Position numbers and translations under genes: made by a program. The notes under the pieces were generated by a model, which made no database searches, was not told where the DNA came from, and saw only the letters and a program-made list of their open reading frames with translations. A stretch of DNA of 59,151 bases, taken from Nitrospirota bacterium. Lineage in GTDB: Bacteria; Nitrospirota; Nitrospiria; JACQBZ01. Position 1 is the first letter of the stretch. The number at the start of each line of letters is the position of its first letter. The DNA is taken from positions 1 through 59,151 of the forward strand of contig JACQBZ010000011.1 in assembly GCA_016194285.1 (NCBI GenBank), read 5' to 3'. Of the stretch, positions 24,161-32,170 are shown piece after piece.

Positions 24161-24231
24161 AGGGGCTCACGTCGCCCCCTCCACCGGCCAAGCCGGATGG
24201 AGCCTCCCCCTCTCGCTCGCCTTGCTCGCTG
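24161..24231 (+). repeat. Repeat element A between oppA and the dehydrogenase gene
   Basis: A full-length copy (AGGGGCTCACGTCGCCCC, CACCGGCCAAGCCGG, GGAGCCTCCCCCTCTCGCTC, GCCTTGCTCGCTG). Its GGGGC end points to oppA. It is followed at 24232-24265 by a GAGACTTCCGCGAGCTTGCC stretch related to element F. Confidence 0.88.
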
Positions 24232-24277
24232 GGAGACTTCCGCGAGCTTGCCCCGGGGGTCTACCTGCGAGGATAGA

Positions 24278-25237
24278 ATGAAGCCCGGCGTCTTTCTGAC
24301 ACGCGCCCTGCCGACGCCCGTGATGCATCGGCTGAAAACACTTTTTGATCTGAAATACAACCTCTACGACCGGCCGCTGACCAAACCGGAACTGATGCGC
24401 GGGATGCGAGGAAGACCGGCGCTGATCTCAATGCTTTCGGATCCGATTGACGCCGAGGTAATCGCCAGCAACTCCCGATTAAAGGTCATTGCGAATTATG
24501 CCGTCGGCTACAACAACATCGACTTGAAGACGGCCGCCGCGCTAGGGATCATCGTGACGAACACCCCGGAGGTCCTTACGGAGGCCACGGCCGATCTGAC
24601 CTGGTCGTTGATCCTGAGTCTCGCGCGGCGCGTTGTGGAAGGCGACCGCCTCACCCGAACCGGCCGATGGACGGGATGGAATCCCACCCAGCTCCTGGGA
24701 ATGAATGTCTCCGGGAAGACCTTGGGGATTATCGGAATGGGGCGGATCGGACAGGCCGTCGCCCAGAGGGCCGTGGGCTTTGGAATGCGTCTGATCTATC
24801 ACAACCGCCGGCGTTTGCCGCATCGCGTCGAAAAAAGATTTCGCGCTTCTTATCGTCCGCTCCCGCGTTTACTCGCGGCCGCCGATATTCTCAGCTTGCA
24901 TGTCCCGCTGACGCGTGAAACCCGGCACTTGATTGATCGTCGGGCATTCAACGGCATGAAGCGCACGGCACTTCTCATCAATACGGCGAGGGGACCCGTG
25001 GTGGACGAAAAGGCGCTCGTTAGGGCTTTAAAGAAAGGGGAAATTGCAGGAGCCGGCCTGGATGTTTTCGAGGAGGAACCCACGGTTCAAAAAGGCCTGT
25101 TGACTCTGCCGAATGTAGTGCTGCTGCCCCATCTCGGCAGCGCTACGGTCGAGACCCGCATCAGAATGGGGTGGATGGTGATCGAGAATATTCAAGCGGT
25201 TCTGAAAGGAAAACCGGCGCCCAACGCGATCCGGTAA
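24278..25237 (+). CDS. D-isomer-specific 2-hydroxyacid dehydrogenase (glyoxylate/hydroxypyruvate reductase-like)
   Basis: A 319-residue cytoplasmic NAD(P)H-dependent dehydrogenase. GAGG precedes the ATG at 24278 by 5 bases. The N-terminal substrate domain contains VIANYAVGYNNIDLKTAAALG. The Rossmann site is KTLGIIGMGRIGQAVAQRAVG. The catalytic Arg is in LLINTARGPVVDEKALVRAL, the Glu in AGLDVFEEEP, and the His in LLPHLGSATVETR. These match the glyoxylate reductase (GyaR/GhrB) group best, with phosphoglycerate dehydrogenase less likely because there is no ACT domain. It is a single gene between convergent and divergent neighbours, with repeat A just upstream. Confidence 0.92.
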   Translation: MKPGVFLTRALPTPVMHRLKTLFDLKYNLYDRPLTKPELMRGMRGRPALISMLSDPIDAEVIASNSRLKVIANYAVGYNNIDLKTAAALGIIVTNTPEVLTEATADLTWSLILSLARRVVEGDRLTRTGRWTGWNPTQLLGMNVSGKTLGIIGMGRIGQAVAQRAVGFGMRLIYHNRRRLPHRVEKRFRASYRPLPRLLAAADILSLHVPLTRETRHLIDRRAFNGMKRTALLINTARGPVVDEKALVRALKKGEIAGAGLDVFEEEPTVQKGLLTLPNVVLLPHLGSATVETRIRMGWMVIENIQAVLKGKPAPNAIR

Positions 25238-25255
25238 TAGGCAGTCGGCAGATAG

Positions 25256-26074
25256 TTATGTGTCCGCCAGTTTCAGATCAACCGCAATTTCGCGGATCAT
25301 GTCATGATCGATCCGATCTTTCTTCCGAAGATAACCTTCCAGCAGGGCGTTGTCGCAGACGGTGTTGATGAGGCGGGGGATTCCCTTGGCATATTGGTGG
25401 ACCGCCGAGTAGGCCGATTTGGTGAAGATTTCCTTCTTGCAGCCGGCGATTTGGAGCCGGTATTTCACATAATCCTCGGAGGACTCTTCCGTGAAGGCCT
25501 GAAGATGATAACGGATGGCCACCCGCTGTCTTAACGGTTCATCGAGAGCCAGATGTTGATCCACTTCCGGGAGGCCGAATAAAATGAAGGTGATCAATTT
25601 GTGGCCGTCCAATTCGATGTTCAGTAAACCGCGAAACTCTTCCATGACCTCCCGGGTCTGAAGCATCTGGGCTTCGTCGATCAGGACAACGGCTTTTTTC
25701 TTTTTATCATGAATCTCGGCCAATCGGTTATATAACTGCCCGAGCAGATCGGTCTTCGCCTCGGCCGGTTTCTCAACGCCCAACTGAACCGAAATCTTGC
25801 GAAGAAGCCATTCGGAGGTGATCGAGCTGTGAATGACGATCAGAAGGGCCGATTCGTAACTGCTTTCATCCAGTTCATCCAGAAGCCTTCGGGCCAAGGT
25901 GGTTTTCCCGGCGCCGACATCCCCGACCAGCAGCGCCAGGCCTTTCCGCTGTTCGGCCGCGTATTTGAGCCGGATCAGCGCCTCGGCATGCGGCTTGCTA
26001 TTATAATAAAACCGGTTGTCGACTGAATTCGAGAAGGGTTCTTCTTTTAGATTGTAATGTTCAAGATAACTCAT
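25256..26074 (-). CDS. ExeA/MshM-like AAA ATPase
   Basis: A 272-residue cytoplasmic or membrane-associated ATPase of the ExeA/GspA type. The family start MSYLEHYNLKEEPFSNSVDN is followed by Walker A GDVGAGKTT and Walker B AVVLIDEAQ. A sensor-like TFILFGLPEVDQHL and the ending GIPRLINTVCDNALLEGYL are also typical. There is no C-terminal peptidoglycan-binding domain, so it resembles MshM-type or general ExeA-like helpers of type II secretion or type IV pilus systems. It follows the 991-residue TPR gene, separated by repeat A. No secretin or pilin gene is in the window. Confidence 0.88.
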   Translation of the reverse strand: MSYLEHYNLKEEPFSNSVDNRFYYNSKPHAEALIRLKYAAEQRKGLALLVGDVGAGKTTLARRLLDELDESSYESALLIVIHSSITSEWLLRKISVQLGVEKPAEAKTDLLGQLYNRLAEIHDKKKKAVVLIDEAQMLQTREVMEEFRGLLNIELDGHKLITFILFGLPEVDQHLALDEPLRQRVAIRYHLQAFTEESSEDYVKYRLQIAGCKKEIFTKSAYSAVHQYAKGIPRLINTVCDNALLEGYLRKKDRIDHDMIREIAVDLKLADT

Positions 26075-26103
26075 CGCGGGCCGTTTCCTTTAAAATCAAT
26101 CCA

Positions 26104-26174
26104 CAGCGAGCAAAGCGAGCGAGACGGAGAGGCTCCATCCGGCTTGGCCGGTGGAGGGGGCGACGCGAGCCCCT
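26104..26174 (-). repeat. Repeat element A at the 3' end of the TPR gene
   Basis: A full-length copy reading on the minus strand: TAGGGGCTCGCGTCGCCCCC, CACCGGCCAAGCCGG, GGAGCCTCTCCGTCTCGC, TTTGCTCGCTG. The TAG stop codon of the TPR gene (26173-26175) is built from the first bases of this repeat. Confidence 0.9.
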
Positions 26175-29148
26175 ATAAATAAGATATCCGATCTTTCTTT
26201 CTGGCCTCGTCTTTTGATCGGTCCTGGCCCGCGGCCTTGCCGCGTTGGGTCTTGGGGGTCGGAGTGGACTCGCCAAAGATCCGATCCATCATGACATCCA
26301 GATCTTCATCTTCTTCCTCACGGCTGGCCGGTGCCGCCGGTGTCTTTCGTCGGGCTTTGCCGAGCTGACCTTCAAGATTTTTAACCCGCTGAATCACGTC
26401 TTTAAAATTTCGATCGGACTCTGCGATCTTGCTGAACATCTTCAGGGCCTCTTCCGGTCGCGATTCCTTTTCATAAAGAGAGGCCAGGTCATAACGCAGC
26501 CAACGGCCCTGAGCCTCATCGCATCGGGGGTCCGAAAGGGCGCGTTCCAAGAGCTTGATGGCTTCCGGATGATTGCCGCCCTCCTGATGGCATGCGGCCA
26601 GCATGTTGCATGAATCAATAAAGCGATCCGGCCCGTTCATGGCCTGCTTAAATTCGATCATCGCTTCGTTGAGGAGCCCCATTTCCTTGTAGGCGATTCC
26701 CAAATTATAATGGGTTTCGTAATCAATATCATCCACCTGTACCACGTCTTTCTGAAACTCCGCAAAGATACTGTCCAGCTGTTCGCTGACCGACTCCTCT
26801 TCATGAAGATCGGCCGGCGAACGTCCCTTCAGATCTCCTTTAACTTTATCATCTAAAATGCCTGATAAATCAACATATTCTTCTTTATTTTCTTTGGCCC
26901 CACTTGCACGCGAGGCTTTTTCGTTGGGTTTCTTTTCTGATCTCTCCGTTTCTTTTAAGAGTGACTGCAGATTGATCGTTTCCTCGGCTTCTTTGGAGGA
27001 ATGTATCTGGGTTTCCAAGGGCTCCGCAAGCGATTCGTTTGTTTCACTGCTCATGAACGGCGCAAAGGACTTTTCCAGTTCTTCATCTAATCGACGCTCA
27101 TCGGCCGATTTCACCTTGGCCGGTTTTGATTCCTTGGGCTTTTGAGTCGGCCGGGGGATCTCCCTTTTAGGCTCCTGGGGTGTCTCGTCAACGGGCGCGG
27201 CCTCTTCAAAGGTTTGAGCCCTTTGGGCTTTTGCCTCCATTTCATACGTTTCTTCTGTCGCAATGGAATCCAGCTTCTCCTTGACAGCCGCAGAATCCGG
27301 TTTATGCGTCAGAATAAGTTCATACATCTTCTTCGCCTCATCCCGGAGACCTTGTTGATGGTAGAAATCCGCTTCGGCCATTTGTTCGGCGACCGAATCC
27401 TGTTCTTGAAGCGAGGCGGCCGAGATTTCGGATCGAACCGCTTCCTGCAATTGAGCTTCCGGTTCCGGGGTGTTCATTTCCGATGAAGGTGGACCCGCCT
27501 CATTGCCGACGGCTTCATCGGCCAAAATCGCCTTCATGCGTCCGCTGTCCAGAATTGGAGCCAGGTCCGTCGCTTCACGGATTCTTGGGTTCTCGGGGTC
27601 AAGGGCCTTCGCTTCTTCCAGAACGGCCATCCCGCGTTCCGTATCGCCCGCTTTTTTGTAAATCTCCATTAAACAAAAGCATTCCACGATAGCCTTCTCG
27701 GTCGGTCCTTCGTTCTTATAAATTTCCTTGAGCTGCTGATGGGCCGTCTCATTTTCAGGATCCATCGCGAGAATCTGCTGAAGTTGTTCGATCGCCTTCA
27801 CCGACAAGCCGTATTTCAAATAGACTTCGGCCTCCGTGAAAAGGCTTTGAAGCGCGGCCGGGTCGACGATCGGCGCCGGTTCGGCTGAAGGAGCAGCGGT
27901 CTCGGAGGGGGTCCGCATCTGAACGGCCTCCGCCGACTCTTCCGGAAGCGGTGCGGCAGGGGTCACAGGCCGGTGGTCTGTTTCAGCAGGAACGATCCGG
28001 GGTTGAGAGACATCCGTCATCTCAAATGTGTGACGTAACCGTCGGACATCGCGGTGCTGCGGGTCAAGCCCTTTGATCTTAACGTATAATTCTTTGGCCC
28101 GGGCCGTCTCTCCCGAAGCCAGAGAGTCATCAATGACATGAGCATACGCCGAGACGGCCAGATGGGGGTTCCCCCCGCGATCATAGGCCTCCGCGAGCAA
28201 CAGATGGGCATCCACTCGGTCCGGATCGGTTTCAAGATAATCCTTCATCAGTTTACCGGCCTGACCGTACTCGCTCCGGTCCATGTATTGCTGAACAGCT
28301 TTCCTGAGTAAGTTGAAGGCCTCGTCTTTGTTTCCGGTCTTCATAACGACCGTTCCGAGTCTATGAGAACCCACGGGGTCGTCGGGATTTTGCTTAATAA
28401 ACTGCCCCAAGAGCTTCCGAGCTTCGTCAAGCTGATTGCCCTCGATCAAACCGTCAATCTGAGAAAGCAGTTGCTCCTTTGTGAATGAACCCGAATTTGA
28501 AGGAGCCTCTTGGGGTGCGGCGGCCATGCCCATTTGTTTGCGAGCCACTTCATTTTTTGGATCCAGTTTTAAAATGCGCTCGCAGAGATCGTCCGCCTCT
28601 TTCATCTGCTTATTATTTCGATACGACTCGGCAACCTTTAAATACTCGTCAATGGCGTCTTTTTGCATCCTCTCCTTCAAACAGAGGTCCGCCAACTTTA
28701 ACCGGATCCCCGTATTGGTCGGATCCAGATTAGCAATCTTTCTATAGACTTCGAGACATTCTTTTACGTCCCCTTCCTGAATATATTGTTTGGCGGCCAA
28801 TAGATAGTCTTCAACCGCGTTACCGACCAGGCCGCGTTCGGCATTGAGATTACCCAGTTTCACAAGGATGTCCAGACGTTGAGGAACGAGTTTGATCAGC
28901 TTCTTGTAGATCGCGATGGTTTTAAGCGCAAAACCGGCGGAATGAAATACCTCCGCCCCTTTGAGGTAGGCTTCAACCGCTTTGGAAAGGTCGTTTTTTT
29001 TGAGTAACAGATCCCCAATGGTGTTGAAAATATTACCATCATTGGGCGACTCGGATATGAGTTTCTGCCATTCATCAATGGCTTTATCGATCTGGCCCTT
29101 CGCCATGTAGCGTTGGGCATTCTGCACGATCGTCGCTTTATCAGCCAA
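26173..29148 (-). CDS. Very large TPR-repeat protein
   Basis: A 991-residue protein without a signal peptide or membrane helix. Residues about 1-360 and 430-530 hold many TPR-like helical pairs (AQRYMAKGQIDKAIDEWQKL, IFNTIGDLLLKKNDLSKAVE, HRLGTVVMKTGNKDEAFNLL). A further cluster is at about 830-950, near the THYNLGIAYKEMGLLNEAMI segment. Between them lie long charged, low-complexity linkers rich in Glu, Pro, Ser and Lys. It is probably a scaffold. Similar large TPR proteins accompany pilus, gliding or secretion ATPases, and an ExeA-like ATPase gene follows directly here. The stop codon and last bases come from repeat A, so the original C-terminus may have been altered. A promoter lies at 29177-29205. 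Confidence 0.85.
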   Translation of the reverse strand: MADKATIVQNAQRYMAKGQIDKAIDEWQKLISESPNDGNIFNTIGDLLLKKNDLSKAVEAYLKGAEVFHSAGFALKTIAIYKKLIKLVPQRLDILVKLGNLNAERGLVGNAVEDYLLAAKQYIQEGDVKECLEVYRKIANLDPTNTGIRLKLADLCLKERMQKDAIDEYLKVAESYRNNKQMKEADDLCERILKLDPKNEVARKQMGMAAAPQEAPSNSGSFTKEQLLSQIDGLIEGNQLDEARKLLGQFIKQNPDDPVGSHRLGTVVMKTGNKDEAFNLLRKAVQQYMDRSEYGQAGKLMKDYLETDPDRVDAHLLLAEAYDRGGNPHLAVSAYAHVIDDSLASGETARAKELYVKIKGLDPQHRDVRRLRHTFEMTDVSQPRIVPAETDHRPVTPAAPLPEESAEAVQMRTPSETAAPSAEPAPIVDPAALQSLFTEAEVYLKYGLSVKAIEQLQQILAMDPENETAHQQLKEIYKNEGPTEKAIVECFCLMEIYKKAGDTERGMAVLEEAKALDPENPRIREATDLAPILDSGRMKAILADEAVGNEAGPPSSEMNTPEPEAQLQEAVRSEISAASLQEQDSVAEQMAEADFYHQQGLRDEAKKMYELILTHKPDSAAVKEKLDSIATEETYEMEAKAQRAQTFEEAAPVDETPQEPKREIPRPTQKPKESKPAKVKSADERRLDEELEKSFAPFMSSETNESLAEPLETQIHSSKEAEETINLQSLLKETERSEKKPNEKASRASGAKENKEEYVDLSGILDDKVKGDLKGRSPADLHEEESVSEQLDSIFAEFQKDVVQVDDIDYETHYNLGIAYKEMGLLNEAMIEFKQAMNGPDRFIDSCNMLAACHQEGGNHPEAIKLLERALSDPRCDEAQGRWLRYDLASLYEKESRPEEALKMFSKIAESDRNFKDVIQRVKNLEGQLGKARRKTPAAPASREEEDEDLDVMMDRIFGESTPTPKTQRGKAAGQDRSKDEARKKDRISYL

Positions 29149-29176
29149 GGTAAACCTCTGAGGTCACTTTTTTTAA

Positions 29177-29205
29177 AGAATACCAGAAGTTAGTGTGGAA
29201 GTCAA
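29177..29205 (-). promoter_or_regulatory. Promoter for the large TPR gene
   Basis: Minus-strand TTGACT (29200-29205), 17-bp spacer, TATTCT (29177-29182). It lies about 30 bases ahead of the start at 29148. Confidence 0.5.
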
Positions 29206-29377
29206 ACTACGGAAAGGCCTATCCGTTTAAGGGAAATAGGCCCTTTTTAAGAGGACTGGAAATTTATCCTGATGCGAGGATGGACTTGTGAGGATCCTGA
29301 GGATCATAACCCCGCGGTTTGTTGTAACAATTAATCATAAATAAGCTTTCGGTCTTCCTGAAGAAGCGCGCGACCCA

Positions 29378-29587
29378 CTAAGCGGAAAGCCGGACCACGT
29401 TTGCGGCCTGAGGTCCCTTCGCACCGTCCACAACGTCAAACTCAACCGCCTCCCCTTCCTTCAAAGTCTTGAATCCATCACCCTGCAAGGCAGAATAATG
29501 CACAAAAACATCCTTCCCATCTTCCAGTTTGATGAACCCAAATCCTTTACGATCATTAAACCACTTCACCGTGCCCTTGCTTCTCAC
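29378..29587 (-). CDS. cspA: Cold-shock / RNA chaperone protein
   Basis: A 69-residue single-domain nucleic-acid-binding protein (OB-fold). It begins [20 protein letters not shown], containing RNP1 (KGFGFI), and has RNP2 (VFVHYS) with the [16 protein letters not shown] segment. It melts RNA structure and acts in the cytoplasm. The length is normal for CspA-type proteins. A leader of about 155 bases contains a strong terminator-like hairpin at 29641-29673, suggesting control by attenuation. It is transcribed divergently from lptF. Confidence 0.96.
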   Translation of the reverse strand: MRSKGTVKWFNDRKGFGFIKLEDGKDVFVHYSALQGDGFKTLKEGEAVEFDVVDGAKGPQAANVVRLSA

Positions 29588-29640
29588 AACATCCCCCTTT
29601 CTTTATACAGCCGCCGTAAAATTACTCACGCGAATCGTAA

Positions 29641-29673
29641 AATAAAAAACCGCGGGTATCGGTTCCCCGCGGT
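29641..29673 (-). terminator. Terminator-like hairpin in the cspA leader
   Basis: On the minus strand, ACCGCGGG and CCCGCGGT form a perfect 8-bp stem with a 9-base loop, followed at once by TTTTTATTTT. It sits between the only visible minus-strand promoter (29749-29777) and cspA. Transcription would therefore stop before cspA unless the hairpin is avoided. Confidence 0.75.
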
Positions 29674-29748
29674 CTTGTTGAAGCCTCGAGTCATTTTCTT
29701 CCACAAAAGACAATGCCGCTCTCAATGGAATACTCAACAACTGGGTCA

Positions 29749-29777
29749 TAAGTAACACAGTCATTCCGCCTTGTCAA
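29749..29777 (-). promoter_or_regulatory. Promoter for the cspA leader
   Basis: Minus-strand TTGACA (29772-29777), 17-bp spacer, TACTTA (29749-29754). The -35 box is perfect and the -10 is weak. Confidence 0.45.
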
Positions 29778-29829
29778 GATTTTTTTCCGGACGCCCGCTC
29801 ACCTCCACATTTTGTCCCTTCGTATCATC

Positions 29830-29858
29830 TTTACAATTCCATAGAATTCCGTTATAAA
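29830..29858 (+). promoter_or_regulatory. Promoter for lptF-lptG (leaderless transcript likely)
   Basis: TTTACA (29830-29835), 17-bp spacer, TATAAA (29853-29858). The expected start site coincides with the lptF ATG at 29865, and no ribosome site precedes that ATG. Confidence 0.65.
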
Positions 29859-29864
29859 AGACTC

Positions 29865-30992
29865 ATGTGGAAACTCCTCGATCGGTACATCTTCCTTGAG
29901 CTTCTGATCCCTTTCGGACTCACTCTGTCGGCCTTGATGATGATCCTCCTGATCGAACAAATGGTGCAATTGACCGAACTGCTAATCAATAAGGGAGTTT
30001 CTATTTGGACCGCCGGCCGAATTTTTATCTTTCTCTTGCCGACCTTTTTGGTCATCGCCATTCCCATGGGAGTATTGATCGCAACGATTATAAGTTTTTC
30101 GCGATTGATGGCCGATCATGAAATTACGGCGTTGATGGCCAGCGGTGTCAGCCTGTCTCGATTAGCCGTTCCGGTCTTCGTTTTCACGATCCTAACGTTT
30201 GGAATGACGTTCAGTCTATCGGCCTGGGCTCAACCCTGGATCGGTCATTCCTTGAAGAGGGCCGCCATGGACCTTCTAAAACAGGAGTTCTCACTGGGGC
30301 TGGAGCCCGGCATTTTCAACGAACCGTTGGACAACATGATGATCTATATCGATGAAATGCCGACACCCACTCAGCTTAAAGGCATCCTGATTTACGATCT
30401 CAGGGATTCGGCCCAGCCGGTTCTGATTATGGCGCAGGAGGGAATGATTCTGAGCGACCCGACCTCCGATCTGGTCGGCCTTCGATTGCTCAACGGCAGC
30501 CAGCATCGAGAAAACGGAGATCCGCCTCGATACCAATGGATCACGTTTAGAAAGTATGAATTCAAACTCGATCTGGCGGCCGCCGTCAAACGTTCATCCG
30601 AAGACACAGACACCGCCCTGAGAGTCCAACAAATCAAGACGAAATTGGCCGCCTCGCAAACGCTGGAGCGCAGTGAGCTGAGGACACTGGAGGAATATTA
30701 TAAAACCTACTCCTTTCCTTTTTCCTGCCTGATTTTCGGGATGATCGGAATTCCTCTCGGATTGGTCATCAAACAAGGCGGCCGTCTCGGCGGCTTTGCG
30801 CTCGGCATCGCCATGGCCTTGCTTTATTATCTGTTCATGATCGTCTCGGATTTCCTGGTCACGTCGCTCCTGTTGGCTCCGTTGCTTGCGGCCTGGCTAC
30901 CGAATCTGCTCATGGCCGCCCTCGCGGTCTCCTTTATCGTGGGATCCAACCGGGGGTCATTGATTCAATCGCTTCGACCCGGCGGTCGATGA
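29865..30992 (+). CDS. lptF: Lipopolysaccharide export permease LptF
   Basis: One of the two membrane subunits of the LptB2FG transporter, which extracts LPS from the inner membrane. The protein has 375 residues. Three N-terminal helices (about 10-35, 50-80, 95-125) precede a periplasmic beta-jellyroll domain (about 135-260) and three C-terminal helices. The start KLLDRYIFLELLIPFGLTL and the PFSCLIFGMIGIPLGL segment are typical YjgP/YjgQ signatures. The lptG gene follows after 28 bp. The transcript seems leaderless from the promoter at 29830-29858. LptB, LptC and LptA genes are not in the window. Confidence 0.93.
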   Translation: MWKLLDRYIFLELLIPFGLTLSALMMILLIEQMVQLTELLINKGVSIWTAGRIFIFLLPTFLVIAIPMGVLIATIISFSRLMADHEITALMASGVSLSRLAVPVFVFTILTFGMTFSLSAWAQPWIGHSLKRAAMDLLKQEFSLGLEPGIFNEPLDNMMIYIDEMPTPTQLKGILIYDLRDSAQPVLIMAQEGMILSDPTSDLVGLRLLNGSQHRENGDPPRYQWITFRKYEFKLDLAAAVKRSSEDTDTALRVQQIKTKLAASQTLERSELRTLEEYYKTYSFPFSCLIFGMIGIPLGLVIKQGGRLGGFALGIAMALLYYLFMIVSDFLVTSLLLAPLLAAWLPNLLMAALAVSFIVGSNRGSLIQSLRPGGR

Positions 30993-31020
30993 AAAGAAGC
31001 CGCTAACGGAGGAGACCGCT

Positions 31021-32103
31021 TTGCCTATTCTGCTCAAATACATCTTTCAGGAGTATATAAAGATCCTGCTCCTCTGTCTGGCGATGCTCGTCCTCGTCTA
31101 TATCACCATCGATTTTTTCAGCAAGATCGGACGCCTGATCCAGGAAGATGCTTCATTCCGGTTGATTCTTCTTTATTTCGGTCTTAAAATCCCGAAGACC
31201 GTCTTTGATGTTGCACCGATCGCAATGCTGGTCTCCACGCTGATCCTCCTGGGACTTCAGTCCAGGCACAACGAGATCGTTGCCCTGAAAAGCAACGGGG
31301 TCAGTCTGCTTTATGCGACCTCGCCGATACTGATCTTTGCATTTACCCTGAGTCTTCTTCTCGGTCTCGGCAACCTTTCCTTCATTCCCTTCACCAAGCA
31401 AAAGGCCGACTTTGTACGCTTCGTAAAAATCAAAAAGTACCAAGAACAGGTCTACTACGGTCAAAGCCAGCTCTGGGTACGGGACGGACGCCGCACCTTC
31501 CTCAATATCGGCTTGGTCGATCCGATCAACCGGGTGTTGCACGATGTGACCCTCTACAAGCTTCGAGACGACTTCACGTTACAAGAACGCATCCGGGCCA
31601 AGCGCGTCCGGTACGAAAACGGAGCATGGATCATGTATCAGGGCCGGATCCTGGATTTTTCTCGAGACGGAAAAATGACCGAAAACGTTTTCGAAAAACA
31701 GACGGCCACATTTCAAAGGAAGCCGCAAGAGTTCAAAGGTCTGGACATCGACACGGATAAGATGAAATTCGATGAGCTCAAAAAATATATCACCCGCCTG
31801 GACAAGGACGGTTACGACGTCAAGCGTTACCGTGTGGATCTCTATAACAAGGTCTCGCTCCCCCTCGTCAATTTCGTGATGACCTTGGTGGCGATCCCGT
31901 TCGGGTTGGTGGAAACAAGGTCACGCGGAGTCGCACGGGGAGTCGGCATCAGTTTATTGATCGCCAGTTGTTACTGGATCATTCATTCCATCGCGCTTTC
32001 CCTGGGCCACGCCGGACTGATCCCGCCGCTCCTGGCCAGCGGCTTGGCTAATCTGCTCTTCCTGGCGATCGGAGTTTATCTGTATCTGGGAATTCGGCAG
32101 TAA
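31021..32103 (+). CDS. lptG: Lipopolysaccharide export permease LptG
   Basis: Second membrane subunit of the LptB2FG LPS exporter, 360 residues. The TTG start at 31021 has GGAGG upstream at the right distance. The N-terminus PILLKYIFQEYIKILLLCLA and three helices are followed by a periplasmic domain (about 125-260, with DGRRTFLNIGLVDPINRVLH). Three more helices include KVSLPLVNFVMTLVAIPFGL, the family signature near the ATPase contact. It is co-transcribed with lptF and ends converging on the Kef-type antiporter gene. Confidence 0.93.
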   Translation: MPILLKYIFQEYIKILLLCLAMLVLVYITIDFFSKIGRLIQEDASFRLILLYFGLKIPKTVFDVAPIAMLVSTLILLGLQSRHNEIVALKSNGVSLLYATSPILIFAFTLSLLLGLGNLSFIPFTKQKADFVRFVKIKKYQEQVYYGQSQLWVRDGRRTFLNIGLVDPINRVLHDVTLYKLRDDFTLQERIRAKRVRYENGAWIMYQGRILDFSRDGKMTENVFEKQTATFQRKPQEFKGLDIDTDKMKFDELKKYITRLDKDGYDVKRYRVDLYNKVSLPLVNFVMTLVAIPFGLVETRSRGVARGVGISLLIASCYWIIHSIALSLGHAGLIPPLLASGLANLLFLAIGVYLYLGIRQ

Positions 32104-32170
32104 TGCTGTAATGGATGTGTGATGATGCGTTGATCCGGAAATGCGGTCAGAAGACGGGTCCCGGAGATTC

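Noticed and set aside
29214-29248. Hairpin GGCCTAT/ATAGGCC followed by CCTTTTT on the plus strand, considered as a terminator
   Set aside because: No plus-strand gene ends nearby. On the minus strand the T-run is weak, so it is not clear that it ends cspA.
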